DNA of 36,230 nucleotides from Spirochaetales bacterium (GCA_028719825.1 JAQYLW010000034.1:1-36230), one strand, 5' to 3'. Numbered from the stretch's first letter, positions 8,229 to 16,419 are shown. The notes: a model not told the origin generated them from the letters alone. Numbers and translations: made by a program.

Positions 8229-8888
8229 TTAATAGGATATTTTTTCAACAAATGCCCTCTTGTCGGGTGCTTTTACAAAGGACGATCCCGTAACCAGAAT
8301 ATCCGCACCACAGTGTTTGAGCTCTTCGGCATTTTGGGCCGTCACCCCTCCGTCAACGGAGATCTTGTATGAATAGTGCTCTATTTGCCTTATCTCATCA
8401 AGCATTTTTATCTTATTCAATGAAGATGGTATAAAGTTCTGTCCTCCCCAGCCCGGATTAACGCTCATAACAAGAACAAGATCCACATATTCTAAAATCT
8501 CGCTTAGGGCGCTTACGGGTGTTGAAGGAACAATGCTTACTCCGGCCATTATAGAATGTTTTTTTATCATTCCTATCACTCTGTTTAAATGCACAGTGCT
8601 CTCGTAATGAACTGTTATGGCATCAGAGCCTGCTTTTGCAAAGTCATCAATAAAATTTTCTGGTTTCTCAACCATTAAATGGGTGTCAAAAAACAAATCC
8701 GAATGCGGACGAGAGGATGAAATAAGCTGTGAACCAAATGTTATTGGTGGAACAAAATGTCCGTCCATAACGTCAAAATGCACCCATGGGGCAGAGCTTT
8801 CTTTAATTGTTCTAAGAGAAGAACGAACATCTGAAAAATCAAATGCCAATAGCGATGGTGATACGATTGTTTTATGTTCTTTATCCAT
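8229..8888 (-). CDS. rpe: Ribulose-phosphate 3-epimerase
   Basis: Rpe interconverts ribulose 5-phosphate and xylulose 5-phosphate in the pentose phosphate pathway. The TIM-barrel protein shows the family motifs in order: SPSLLAFDF, WVHFDVMDGHFVP (metal-binding His and Asp), FDTHLMVEKP, LVLVMSVNPGWGGQ and ISVDGGVT with the catalytic Asp. The length (219 residues) is normal. Two ATGs are tandem; the second (8888) is preferred because GGAGG would otherwise touch the start codon. The gene follows the Na/Pi transporter by 16 nt and precedes valS by 18 nt, so it probably belongs to the long transcript. It has no obvious functional link to its neighbours. Confidence 0.96.
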   Translation of the reverse strand: MDKEHKTIVSPSLLAFDFSDVRSSLRTIKESSAPWVHFDVMDGHFVPPITFGSQLISSSRPHSDLFFDTHLMVEKPENFIDDFAKAGSDAITVHYESTVHLNRVIGMIKKHSIMAGVSIVPSTPVSALSEILEYVDLVLVMSVNPGWGGQNFIPSSLNKIKMLDEIRQIEHYSYKISVDGGVTAQNAEELKHCGADILVTGSSFVKAPDKRAFVEKISY

Positions 8889-8904
8889 CATCCCTCCGAT
8901 TATA

Positions 8905-10602
8905 TTATGCCGAAAGCTTTGAATACGATTGGGCTATGTTAGTGCAAAAATCACCGATATGTTCAAGATGACGTGTCATATCAAACAACAAGAGTTCCTT
9001 TTGAATGTTATCGGATGATACCTGCATTCTCTTTTCAACATAATCAACAAGTGAGCTTCTTTCCTTATTTATTTTATTTTCAAACTCGTATGCTTTCATA
9101 AGATCATTTTTACTGAAAGAGGTCTTAATATGCTCATTTATATAAGAAAGATACTCTGTGACCATGTCAACATAGTACAGTATTCGCGTTTCTGCTTCTT
9201 TTGAGAAAACATATCCCTCATCACGCCTTTTTTTGGCATCACACACAAGGGTAAAACAGCTGTCAGTTATGGACTCAAGCTCATCAATCCCCCTTATATA
9301 ACAGGTTAGTTTATTAACAAGTCCGCTTGACGGCGATTGCTTCATAAGCTTAACACAAAGGGAGGTCAAAACATCTTGCATATCATCAGCATAATCCTCA
9401 TCTGCTCTCATTTTGTTTACAACATCACCCATATCTTCGTTTGGATGACTTATCACTATCCTAAAATCTTTAATCATACCAAGCGTCAGTTCACCGAGTT
9501 TTGCAATTTCATCTCTCACCGCACCTAAATACAATTCCGGGGTTGAGGAATACGATATTGCCGAGCTTACGCTAAAAGCATATTTCTTTTTAACATCCTT
9601 GCTTTCTGTTTCAGGAAGGATTGTTTCAATAAATTTCGCAAGGTATTTGGTAAACGGAAAGAATATAAGAGTATTAAGAACATTGAATATGGTATGGAAC
9701 ATTGAAAGATAAAACGGAAGAATTGATGAAAGCTCAGTACTTGTTGCCGTAAATACATCACCGGGAGTAATGTAGTTTACAAGGTTCATAAGAGGCTTTA
9801 AAAATATCAATGCGATAACAGAACCTATAACGTTGAACAAGGTATGGGCAACGGCTGCACGGCGAGCATTGACATTTGTACCTATTGACGAAAGAAGAGC
9901 AGTTATGGTTGTACCTATGTTTTGCCCCAAACACAATGCACAGGCGGCATATGGTCCAATCCATCCCTGATATGCAAGGGTGATAGTAAGCGCCATTGAA
10001 GCCGCAGATGCCTGAATAATACCCGTAATAAGCATACCGAGTACGGTACAAAGGATCATATTTAAAACGGTAGGCTCACTTAAACGCCTAAAGAATTCAA
10101 ACAGCGCTACGTTTTCGCTCACATCAGGTATTGCCTTTTGAATGAAGAACAGACCAATAAACAGTATTCCAAGCCCCGCAAATACATCTGCAATATTAAG
10201 CACCTTTTCTTTTTTTACAAACTGCATGGGGAAAGAAATAAACAAAAGTAAAAATGCAACAAGAACTATATCAAATTTAAAGCCGAAAAGCGAAACTATC
10301 CATGCAGAAACCGTGGTACCTATATTAGCACCCATTATAACGTTAATTGCCTGAACGAGATTGATAAAACCGGCATTTGCAAAGCCCACAACCATAACCG
10401 TGGTTGCAGAGGACGACTGAATTAAAATAGTAACCAAAACACCTGTAAGAATACCGACTATTCTGTGTCCGGTCATGAAATGCAGTATTGATTCAATGCG
10501 TTTTCCGGCAACCTTTTGAAGACCCTGCGACATCATTTTCATTCCGAAAATAAACAACCCGATGCTTCCGAAAAACTGCAAAATTCCTGCAACTATCTTC
10601 AT
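8905..10602 (-). CDS. Na/Pi cotransporter family protein with PhoU-like C-terminal domain
   Basis: The 565-residue protein belongs to the Na+/phosphate symporter family (NptA/YjbB type). The N-terminal ~350 residues are membrane-spanning and contain the inverted-repeat signatures: IQSSSATT (about 61-68) and GANIGTT in the first half, QASAAS and GQNIGTT in the second. The C-terminal ~200 residues are helical and PhoU-like. These proteins move phosphate across the cytoplasmic membrane, in import or export depending on the member; direction cannot be read here. The start at 10602 (MKIVAGILQF) is chosen over the track start at 10638. GAGGG lies 6 nt upstream and the longer start would run into coaD. 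It is 7 nt after coaD. Confidence 0.92.
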   Translation of the reverse strand: MKIVAGILQFFGSIGLFIFGMKMMSQGLQKVAGKRIESILHFMTGHRIVGILTGVLVTILIQSSSATTVMVVGFANAGFINLVQAINVIMGANIGTTVSAWIVSLFGFKFDIVLVAFLLLFISFPMQFVKKEKVLNIADVFAGLGILFIGLFFIQKAIPDVSENVALFEFFRRLSEPTVLNMILCTVLGMLITGIIQASAASMALTITLAYQGWIGPYAACALCLGQNIGTTITALLSSIGTNVNARRAAVAHTLFNVIGSVIALIFLKPLMNLVNYITPGDVFTATSTELSSILPFYLSMFHTIFNVLNTLIFFPFTKYLAKFIETILPETESKDVKKKYAFSVSSAISYSSTPELYLGAVRDEIAKLGELTLGMIKDFRIVISHPNEDMGDVVNKMRADEDYADDMQDVLTSLCVKLMKQSPSSGLVNKLTCYIRGIDELESITDSCFTLVCDAKKRRDEGYVFSKEAETRILYYVDMVTEYLSYINEHIKTSFSKNDLMKAYEFENKINKERSSLVDYVEKRMQVSSDNIQKELLLFDMTRHLEHIGDFCTNIAQSYSKLSA

Positions 10603-10609
10603 AATACCC

Positions 10610-11083
10610 TCATTGTTGTTTGTTCCGGATAGCCTCACTTATCGTGATCGGAACAAACTGTGAAACATTTACATTATGCTGTATCAATTCCCTCACAAGC
10701 GAAGAACGGACTATTCTATACTCCTCGCTTGACGGAAGAAAAACAAAATCCAAATTGTAATTTAAAAGCTTATTTGCAGAAGCAAGCTCCGATTCGTAGT
10801 CATAATCGGATGAATTTCTTACTCCGCGAACTATAACGCCTATATTATGCTCTCTTGCATAGGAAGCAACAAGATCAGAGGTTGAATCCACATATACGTT
10901 ACTAAACTCTCCAAGGCATTCTTTTAAAAGTTCAACCCTCTCTTGAGTTGTAAAAAGCGGTTTTTTTAAACTGTTTTGAGCAACGACAACATAAACATAA
11001 TCAAAAAGGGATGCAGCTCTTTTTATAATATCCAAATGACCGTTTGTAGGTGGATCAAAAGAACCTGGCACCATCACCTTCAT
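10610..11083 (-). CDS. coaD: Phosphopantetheine adenylyltransferase
   Basis: CoaD converts 4'-phosphopantetheine and ATP to dephospho-CoA, the penultimate step of CoA synthesis. The 157-residue protein begins MKVMVPGSFDPPTNGHLDII with the nucleotidyltransferase motif (T/H)xGH represented by NGH. It also has VVAQNSLKK, VIVRGVRNSSDYDYE and RIVRSSLVREL in the family positions. The length is typical. It lies 5 nt after the zinc-site protein and 7 nt before the transporter, within the ffh-rplS-valS run. No unusual feature is seen. Confidence 0.97.
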   Translation of the reverse strand: MKVMVPGSFDPPTNGHLDIIKRAASLFDYVYVVVAQNSLKKPLFTTQERVELLKECLGEFSNVYVDSTSDLVASYAREHNIGVIVRGVRNSSDYDYESELASANKLLNYNLDFVFLPSSEEYRIVRSSLVRELIQHNVNVSQFVPITISEAIRNKQQ

Positions 11084-11088
11084 TATGT

Positions 11089-11553
11089 CTACCTCTTATT
11101 TTTTTGTACTATTTCTTGTAGGAGAGCATTGTTTTCCTTAGACTCAGCAACGCATTCTTCAACAATTTGAAAATCAAAAACTCTTTTTGTCTTTCTGGTC
11201 TTTTCATCGAAAACAAGGCCGGAGCGGTTTACCTTTATCTTTGCAAATTTTCCTGAACCGACATATGATACTACTTCATCGCTTGCCGGATTCAGAGCTT
11301 TTTTTGCCTCGGATAGCGCACAGTCAAAATGCACAAATCCATCACCGTCCTGAGATGAAAAAGCTTCAGAAATATAATGAATATCCTTACCGCATATTTT
11401 GCACTTTATATGCGGATCGTTTAAATGAATATCTTCAGAACCATCATCAGTAAAAGAAGACGGCTTACATGGTTTTTTATGTAAAGTATATGGAAGTGAA
11501 AACTGTCCGTCGTCTTCTTTTGCCGTTTTTTGGTTTCTGATTTTTTTTTGCAT
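11089..11553 (-). CDS. Uncharacterised small protein with a CxxC...HxxC putative zinc site
   Basis: I do not recognise this 154-residue protein as a named family. The first ~45 residues are basic and low in complexity. A compact motif follows: CKICG at 51-55 and HFDC at 75-78, giving a CxxC-x20-HxxC pattern that could bind one zinc, as in small treble-clef or ribbon domains. Then comes a KFAKIKVNRSGLVFDEKTRK segment and a short charged helix. There is no membrane segment. It sits between rplS and coaD with gaps of 23 and 5 nt, so it is expressed with ribosomal proteins. RNA or ribosome binding is a reasonable but untested guess. The ribosome-binding site is weak. Confidence 0.7.
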   Translation of the reverse strand: MQKKIRNQKTAKEDDGQFSLPYTLHKKPCKPSSFTDDGSEDIHLNDPHIKCKICGKDIHYISEAFSSQDGDGFVHFDCALSEAKKALNPASDEVVSYVGSGKFAKIKVNRSGLVFDEKTRKTKRVFDFQIVEECVAESKENNALLQEIVQKNKR

Positions 11554-11576
11554 CTAATCTGAAATCGCCGTAAAAA

Positions 11577-11939
11577 TTATTTTGCAGTCGCTTTACCGCC
11601 GACTCTTTCCTTTACCTTTGCTTGCTTACCGACCTTATCACGCAGATAATAAAGTTTTGCTCTGCGGACTTTACCAAAGCGGGTAACCTCTACTTTTTCA
11701 ACACGAGGGCTTGCAAGCGGGAAAATTCTTTCTACTCCAACTCCGTAAGAAATCTTTCTAACCGTAAAGGTTCTGCGAACACCGGAATTGTTCAAAGCTA
11801 TGACTGTTCCTTCAAAAACCTGAACTCTTTCGGTAGTTCCTTCAATAATTTTAAAGTAAACCTTAACGGTATCACCTACAGAAAATGTCTCTTTTCCCTC
11901 TTTAATCTGCTCATTTTCAATCTTCTTGATATAATCCAT
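11577..11939 (-). CDS. rplS: 50S ribosomal protein L19
   Basis: L19 binds 23S rRNA at the 30S-50S interface. The 120-residue protein has the family signatures [50 protein letters not shown] and RRAKLYYLR, with a basic C-terminal extension. Gene order rpsP-khpA-rimM-trmD-rplS is the classic bacterial arrangement that ties ribosomal proteins to ribosome maturation and tRNA methylation. It is 19 nt after trmD. The function is certain at family level. Confidence 0.98.
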   Translation of the reverse strand: MDYIKKIENEQIKEGKETFSVGDTVKVYFKIIEGTTERVQVFEGTVIALNNSGVRRTFTVRKISYGVGVERIFPLASPRVEKVEVTRFGKVRRAKLYYLRDKVGKQAKVKERVGGKATAK

Positions 11940-11958
11940 TTTAAGATCCTTTTTATTA

Positions 11959-12636
11959 TCAGTTGATATTTTTACTCATTAAGTCTATACGATTTTTTAT
12001 TGTTTTTTCAAGTCTTTTTTTATATCTCCAATCGTTAATTTGCTTATGGTTTCCCGAAAGCAAAACTTCAGGCACTCTCATCCCCTCATATTCCTGAGGA
12101 CGAGTGTATTGAGGATACTCTAACAGAGAATCGTTAAAACTCTCTTCAACAAGGCTTTCGGGGCTTATCACCCCGTCTATAAGGCGATAAATTGCATCAA
12201 CCATTACAAGGATAGCCGTTTCTCCTGAGGATAACACATAATCCCCTATTGAAAGCTCATCCGTAACAAAAGAATCTATTACCCTTTGATCTAACCCCTC
12301 ATAGTGACCGGCTATAAAAACAAGTTCTTTTTCATTTGAAAGCTCTTTGGCAATACTCTGATTGAAAAGCTTACCGGAAGGAGTTGGGTATATAACACGC
12401 TTAGAGGTGGCATCTATGCTTTTTAGGGCCTTGAACAGAGGTTCGGGCTTCAATACCATACCGGCGCCCCCACCGTAGGGCTCATCATCACATTTATGGT
12501 GTTTATCGGTGGTATAATCCCTAAAGTTGATTATATTGACATCCAAAAGGCCTTTTTCTTTTGCCAATAACGGTATACTGGTGGAGAAAAACCCTTCAAA
12601 TACTTCCGGAAATAGAGTAAGTATAGTTATTTTCAT
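11959..12636 (-). CDS. trmD: tRNA (guanine-N1-)-methyltransferase
   Basis: TrmD methylates G37 next to the anticodon of a subset of tRNAs with SAM, preventing +1 frameshifting. The 225-residue protein shows the SPOUT trefoil-knot signatures: [33 protein letters not shown] and [15 protein letters not shown]-terminal tRNA-contacting region contains [17 protein letters not shown]. The start overlaps the rimM stop by 4 nt (ATGA-type), so translation is coupled. The SAM donor would come from the metK located one operon upstream. No defects are visible. Confidence 0.98.
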   Translation of the reverse strand: MKITILTLFPEVFEGFFSTSIPLLAKEKGLLDVNIINFRDYTTDKHHKCDDEPYGGGAGMVLKPEPLFKALKSIDATSKRVIYPTPSGKLFNQSIAKELSNEKELVFIAGHYEGLDQRVIDSFVTDELSIGDYVLSSGETAILVMVDAIYRLIDGVISPESLVEESFNDSLLEYPQYTRPQEYEGMRVPEVLLSGNHKQINDWRYKKRLEKTIKNRIDLMSKNIN

Positions 12637-13139
12637 AGATCGAGAAGCTCCAAATTCAACAATTCAATTTCGCCTTTTACAAGATCCACATCGCCTAAGA
12701 AATGCTTCTGATAGGGTATAATGAAATGTTTTCCGTCATTGCGCATCACTTCTAAAAAGGGCACATTCCCACCTTCTATAATATATATAATGCTGGCAAC
12801 CTTTTGTGCATTGTACATAACATCAAGTCCGATAAGATCACTGGTGTAAACCTCATCCTTTTCAAGACGATGGGCAAATTCACGTTTTACATACAGCTTT
12901 GCCCCACTGAGCACAGCGGCCTTTTCCTTTGTATCGTACCCTTCAAATAGCATGAAATACATTCCGGCCTTATGATTGCTCTTTTTGATCTTTTTAACTA
13001 TGAGCTTTATGATGCTTTTGTTTTTAAGATGAGCAGTTACTTCCATTCCTGCTTTAATATGCTCACCGGATGAAGAAAAAAACAAGGCCTTGACAATTCC
13101 ATCAAGGCCAAATGTTGAGATGAGTGTAGCTGTTAACAA
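12633..13139 (-). CDS. rimM: Ribosome maturation factor RimM
   Basis: RimM assists 30S head assembly by binding S19 and 16S rRNA. The 168-residue protein aligns with RimM in its two beta-barrel domains: an N-terminal STFGLDGIVKALFF resembling the family's THGIRGEVKV region, and a C-terminal PRC-type barrel with SDLIGLDVMY and a late IPYQKHFLGDVDL. It is rather divergent, so the call leans partly on its fixed place between khpA and trmD. The reading frame begins with TTG at 13139, 11 nt after khpA. No ATG lies nearby, so a TTG start is likely. Confidence 0.9.
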   Translation of the reverse strand: MLTATLISTFGLDGIVKALFFSSSGEHIKAGMEVTAHLKNKSIIKLIVKKIKKSNHKAGMYFMLFEGYDTKEKAAVLSGAKLYVKREFAHRLEKDEVYTSDLIGLDVMYNAQKVASIIYIIEGGNVPFLEVMRNDGKHFIIPYQKHFLGDVDLVKGEIELLNLELLDL

Positions 13140-13150
13140 CTCGTCGTTTT

Positions 13151-13384
13151 TCAGTCAATAATCTCCAAAATTGCATGCTTACCGGTTTTTACCGAAACAG
13201 CAGAGAGTAATGTGCGAATTGCCTTTGCAATGCGACCCTGCTTTCCGATAACCTTTCCGATATCTTCACGTGCAGTTCGAAGCTCTATCACAATTGATTT
13301 TTCTCCCTCTACCATCTTAACATCAACTTGGTTAGGATCGTCAACAAGCTTTTTTGCAATAAACTCAATTAGCTCTTTTTCCAT
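13151..13384 (-). CDS. khpA: KH-domain RNA-binding protein KhpA
   Basis: This small KH protein of 77 residues is the KhpA (YlqC) family. The KH signature with its GxxG loop is seen as DIGKVIGKQGRIAKAIRT (about 41-58). In Gram-positive bacteria the protein pairs with KhpB and affects cell elongation and RNA stability. It is 6 nt after rpsP and 11 nt before rimM, in the conserved ribosomal gene order. AGGTGAG sits about 5 nt before the ATG. Confidence 0.95.
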   Translation of the reverse strand: MEKELIEFIAKKLVDDPNQVDVKMVEGEKSIVIELRTAREDIGKVIGKQGRIAKAIRTLLSAVSVKTGKHAILEIID

Positions 13385-13390
13385 ATATTC

Positions 13391-13639
13391 TCACCTCTCT
13401 ATTTGTACACCACACTTGTTCAATATACTCTTAACGGTATCGGATGGAACGGCTCCTTTTTTAAGCCAATCCTTTACCCTATCCTCTTTAATAGAATATT
13501 GATTTTGCTTTTCGCACGGATGATAGTACCCCAGTTCTTCAATGACTGCCGCAGATCGTGAAAATCGTGAATCTGATACGATAATTCTATAATATGGGCG
13601 CTCTTTCTGACCCATTCTTTTCAATCTCATACTTACCAT
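13391..13639 (-). CDS. rpsP: 30S ribosomal protein S16
   Basis: S16 is a 30S assembly protein that binds the 5' domain of 16S rRNA. The sequence MRLKRMGQKERPYYRIIVSDSR matches the family almost exactly, and the ~82-residue length is normal. The start is ambiguous. The track begins at a TTG (13648) about 4 nt from AAGGAG, while the ATG at 13639 gives the canonical N-terminus but a longer spacing of about 13 nt. I choose the ATG on homology. It lies 33 nt after ffh. Confidence 0.97.
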   Translation of the reverse strand: MVSMRLKRMGQKERPYYRIIVSDSRFSRSAAVIEELGYYHPCEKQNQYSIKEDRVKDWLKKGAVPSDTVKSILNKCGVQIER

Positions 13640-13672
13640 AATAAGCAAAAAACTCCTTATATCTTCGTTATT

Positions 13673-15010
13673 CTATTCCAACATACCGATTTTTTCAAGC
13701 AAAGCGGATTGTAATTTTTTATTTTTGGTCACTTTTCTCATTGTTAATCTAATTTTTTCAAATTTTTTTAAGAATCTGTCTACATCTCCTATGCTCACTC
13801 CGGCGCCGCGTGCTATTCTTTTTCGCCTTGGAGGACCTATGAGGCGGTAGTTGTCTCTTTCTTTCTTTGTCATTGAATACATAATGGCTTTTTCTTTTTT
13901 AAGCTCATCGGTATTTATTGCATCCTCGCTTATCGCAGTGCTCAAACCCGGAATCATGGACAGCATTTTTTTAAATCCACCCATCTTGTTTACGCTCTCA
14001 AGCTGCATAAGATAGTCCGCTATTGAAAAAGCATGGTTTTCAAGTCTTTCTTCCATGCGGCGTGCTTCTTCTTCGCTTATGGTCTTCTGAGCCTGTTCAA
14101 CAAGCGACACAACATCGCCCATGCCAAGGATTCTTGAAGCTATACGCTCCGGATAGAATACATCGAGGTCCTCTTTTTTCTCACCGTTTCCTACGAACTT
14201 TACACTTTTTTGAGTAATTGAAGCTATGGAAAGAGCCGCACCGCCTCGTGTATCCGAATCGAACTTTGTAAGAATAACGCCGGTTATACCGATTTTTTCG
14301 TTAAACTCTTTTGCAATATTGGCAGCTTCCTGACCGATTGACGCATCGGCAACAAAAATCTTTTCGTCAGGCTTTGCGACCTCAACAATAGAGCCAAGCT
14401 CGTCCATAAGTGACGTATCTAAGGACAGGCGACCGGCTGTATCCAGAATAACAGTATCTATTTGATTCTTTTTTGCATACGAAATTGCTCTTTCTACTAT
14501 GGCGCAGACATCGCTTGTATCCTCGCTATAGAACTCTACGCCTGCATCCGATGCAACAATTTTAAGCTGTTCAACCGCAGCTGCTCTTTTTAAATCGCAC
14601 GCAACAAGCATTACACGTCTGTTTTCGCTTTTCAGCCTGTATGCAAGCTTACCTGCCGTTGTGGTTTTTCCGTTTCCCTGAAGCCCCATAAGGACTATGA
14701 CGGATACAACGTCCGGCCCCTTGAGATGAAGCGATGAATCCCCATCCCCCTTAAGCAATGCCGTTATCTTATCATAGACAATTTTTACAAACTGTTCCTT
14801 GGGATTTACGCTTTGAAGAACAGCAGTTCCTTTCACCTCATCAAGGGTAGAGTTTACAAACCGCCTTAGGACCCTCAGATTTACATCTGCATCCAAAAGC
14901 GCATTCTTTATATCTTCAACTGCGTCTTCTACATTCCTCTCCGTAATCTTTGAATTACCCGAAAGTTTTTTAAAGACAGACGCTATTCTTTTTGATGTAT
15001 TTTCAAACAT
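13673..15010 (-). CDS. ffh: Signal recognition particle protein Ffh (SRP54)
   Basis: Ffh is the SRP GTPase that carries nascent membrane proteins to FtsY. The N domain is followed by the G domain with G1 LMGLQGNGKTTTAGKLA, VACDLKRAAAVEQL, ILDTAGR, and TKFDSDTRGGAAL where most family members have TKLDGDTRGGAAL. The M domain contains MGGFKKMLSMIPG and RIARGAG for signal peptide and 4.5S RNA binding. The start at 15010 (MFENTSKRIASVF) is the conserved N-terminus; the track start at 15028 is a TTG. There is no Shine-Dalgarno before the ATG, and a good promoter predicts transcription starting at or next to it. It heads the long run down to tsaB. Confidence 0.97.
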   Translation of the reverse strand: MFENTSKRIASVFKKLSGNSKITERNVEDAVEDIKNALLDADVNLRVLRRFVNSTLDEVKGTAVLQSVNPKEQFVKIVYDKITALLKGDGDSSLHLKGPDVVSVIVLMGLQGNGKTTTAGKLAYRLKSENRRVMLVACDLKRAAAVEQLKIVASDAGVEFYSEDTSDVCAIVERAISYAKKNQIDTVILDTAGRLSLDTSLMDELGSIVEVAKPDEKIFVADASIGQEAANIAKEFNEKIGITGVILTKFDSDTRGGAALSIASITQKSVKFVGNGEKKEDLDVFYPERIASRILGMGDVVSLVEQAQKTISEEEARRMEERLENHAFSIADYLMQLESVNKMGGFKKMLSMIPGLSTAISEDAINTDELKKEKAIMYSMTKKERDNYRLIGPPRRKRIARGAGVSIGDVDRFLKKFEKIRLTMRKVTKNKKLQSALLEKIGMLE

Positions 15011-15017
15011 ACAAACT

Positions 15018-15046
15018 ATAATATTCAATAAAATAATGTATTACAA
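15018..15046 (-). promoter_or_regulatory. Promoter of ffh predicting a leaderless or near-leaderless mRNA
   Basis: Minus strand TTGTAA (15041-15046), a 17-nt spacer, then TATTAT (15018-15023). Only seven bases separate the -10 from the ffh ATG, so the expected +1 falls on or one base from the A of the start codon. No AGGAG-like sequence lies in between. This is the only promoter I see in front of the 14-gene ffh-to-tsaB run. Confidence 0.55.
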
Positions 15047-15075
15047 GTTTACAAAAATCCTGTTTCCCTGCTTGT

Positions 15076-16206
15076 CTATTGCATAAAACCATACATGGAA
15101 TTTCTGCACATTAAAGCAAACTTTGCACATCTGAGGGATAGTTGTTCTATAACTTCCTCTGCTGTTTTATCGAATGTGAAATTACTGTATTTAACACATC
15201 CGTCCTTTATTGTTTTTATAACCGATGAAGGCAGTTCTTCTTTTCCTATGCATGATGAAAGATACACAAAGCACTCATCATTGTTTTCAAGGTGATCTAT
15301 TGCAAGTTTTCGGGCGTATAAATTAAGGGAAACATCAGCCTTGCTTGCATCCTTTGTCCAAACGCTGCCGCCTCCTATAGGAGATGTAACGGAATAGAAA
15401 TCGCACGCAAGTTTTCTTCCCGTGATTCCGCAGTCGGCAACTGACGAATGGGTTGTGTATTTGCCGGTTCCGTTAATTACATATTTTGCACCCTGTTCAC
15501 CTATCTGAGCTTTAATAAACGATACAAGATGTTCTTCGGATCCCGAAAGAACAGGCACGGCAGCTATAACCGTGTTTGTTTTTCCGTTTTCATCAAGGGT
15601 AATCTGCGTTTTTATATCAAGACCCAAAACAGGAGCGTCCGGGAGAGCATAGAACTTTTTATATTCCTCCGTATTATGTCTGAAAAACTTGCTTTCTGGA
15701 CTATATCTGTACAGTGCAAGTTCGTACAAAACGGAGCAAAGGCGTTTTGCCCTCATATGAGCAAGGGAGAGAAATTTATCAGAGCGTGATGCATAACCCA
15801 CAAATACTCCCTGATCTCCCCAGCCTGTAACTTCCTTGTTGCACTGTCTGTTCGGACTGCTGACTCCCATTGAAATATCCTCTGATTGCTCGCCGATAAG
15901 GTTGATAACATTGATTTTATCCACCTCTATTGCGTTATCCTTCCATAAATCACCGTAGCTCTTTGAATAGCCTATTTCGCTCAAAGCTGATATAACAAAT
16001 TCCTTAATCTGCTTATCATCAAAGTGCTTTGTGCTTTTAACCTCTCCGCCTAAAACAACCGTGTTCCCTTTTATAAGAACCTCTACGGCATATCGCGTAA
16101 AAGGATCATAGGATAAATAGCGATCTAAAACATAGCTTGAAATGTAATCTGCACACTTATCGGGGTGCCCTAACGAAACTGCTTCTGCAGTACTTTGAAA
16201 ACTCAT
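15076..16206 (-). CDS. metK: S-adenosylmethionine synthetase, divergent member
   Basis: MetK makes SAM from methionine and ATP. Recognisable landmarks are GHPDKCADYIS (13-17 core), VEVLIKGNTVVLGGEV with the two conserved Glu, the GDQG loop in TGWGDQGVFVGYA, DCGITGRK, and GGGSVWTKDASKAD with the phosphate-binding Lys and Asp. The catalytic set known from E. coli MetK therefore looks kept. The surroundings are unusually divergent: SLGHPDK for SEGHPDK, SSVADCG for the G-rich stretch before GDxGLTGRK, loss of the usual DRS after the Lys-Asp motif, and a C-terminus without the family's G-F-PWE ending. The length (376) is near normal. AAGGAGA precedes the ATG by 5 nt. It is probably active; a specialised paralogue is possible. 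Confidence 0.85.
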   Translation of the reverse strand: MSFQSTAEAVSLGHPDKCADYISSYVLDRYLSYDPFTRYAVEVLIKGNTVVLGGEVKSTKHFDDKQIKEFVISALSEIGYSKSYGDLWKDNAIEVDKINVINLIGEQSEDISMGVSSPNRQCNKEVTGWGDQGVFVGYASRSDKFLSLAHMRAKRLCSVLYELALYRYSPESKFFRHNTEEYKKFYALPDAPVLGLDIKTQITLDENGKTNTVIAAVPVLSGSEEHLVSFIKAQIGEQGAKYVINGTGKYTTHSSVADCGITGRKLACDFYSVTSPIGGGSVWTKDASKADVSLNLYARKLAIDHLENNDECFVYLSSCIGKEELPSSVIKTIKDGCVKYSNFTFDKTAEEVIEQLSLRCAKFALMCRNSMYGFMQ

Positions 16207-16276
16207 AACGTCTCCTTTTTAGCCTCTCTCGTGGGCAATTTGGAAATAAATCCACGGCCTTAAATCAGCGAAATTA

Positions 16277-16305
16277 ATAATAATAAATAATCATTCGTCA
16301 GTCAA
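16277..16305 (-). promoter_or_regulatory. Promoter of metK
   Basis: Minus strand TTGACT (16300-16305), a 17-nt spacer, then TATTAT (16277-16282). This is a strong sigma70-type match placed directly after the T-tract of the upstream terminator. The leader of about 65 nt contains the AAGGAGA ribosome site; I see no SAM-riboswitch fold in it. Confidence 0.7.
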
Positions 16306-16306
16306 G

Positions 16307-16335
16307 AAAAAAAAACCCGAAGCGAACACCACGCT
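16307..16335 (-). terminator. Intrinsic terminator of the mraZ-rsmH-ftsL unit
   Basis: On the minus strand a perfect 9-bp stem CCCGAAGCG / CGCTTCGGG with a 7-nt loop is followed by a run of about nine T. This is a textbook Rho-independent terminator, roughly 100 nt after the ftsL stop and immediately before the metK promoter. Plus-strand transcripts would form the hairpin but lack the T run. Confidence 0.92.
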
Positions 16336-16389
16336 TCGGGTCAAGTGATGAAAAAGGAGGCATTATCACCACTTTAAGGAGATACAAAA

Positions 16390-16419
16390 ATGGCTATTCA
16401 CAAATTCACTACCACATAA
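16390..16419 (+). other. Nine-codon plus-strand mini-ORF with a strong ribosome site (doubtful)
   Basis: ATG GCT ATT CAC ... TAA TAA encodes MAIHKFTTT and is preceded by AAGGAG 7-8 nt upstream, with a second AAAAAGGAGG some 25 nt earlier. It lies opposite the 3' trailer of ftsL. No plus-strand promoter or downstream gene is evident. It may be a chance occurrence or a small translated leader; I do not call it a gene. Confidence 0.2.

Noticed and set aside
9758-10051. 97-aa and 64-aa minus-strand ORFs inside the Na/Pi transporter
   Set aside because: They are alternate-frame shadows of the same strand; the transporter frame is continuous with all family motifs.
16207-16276. SAM riboswitch before metK
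   Set aside because: The leader is only about 65 nt, and I can find neither a four-way-junction fold nor an expression-platform terminator in it.
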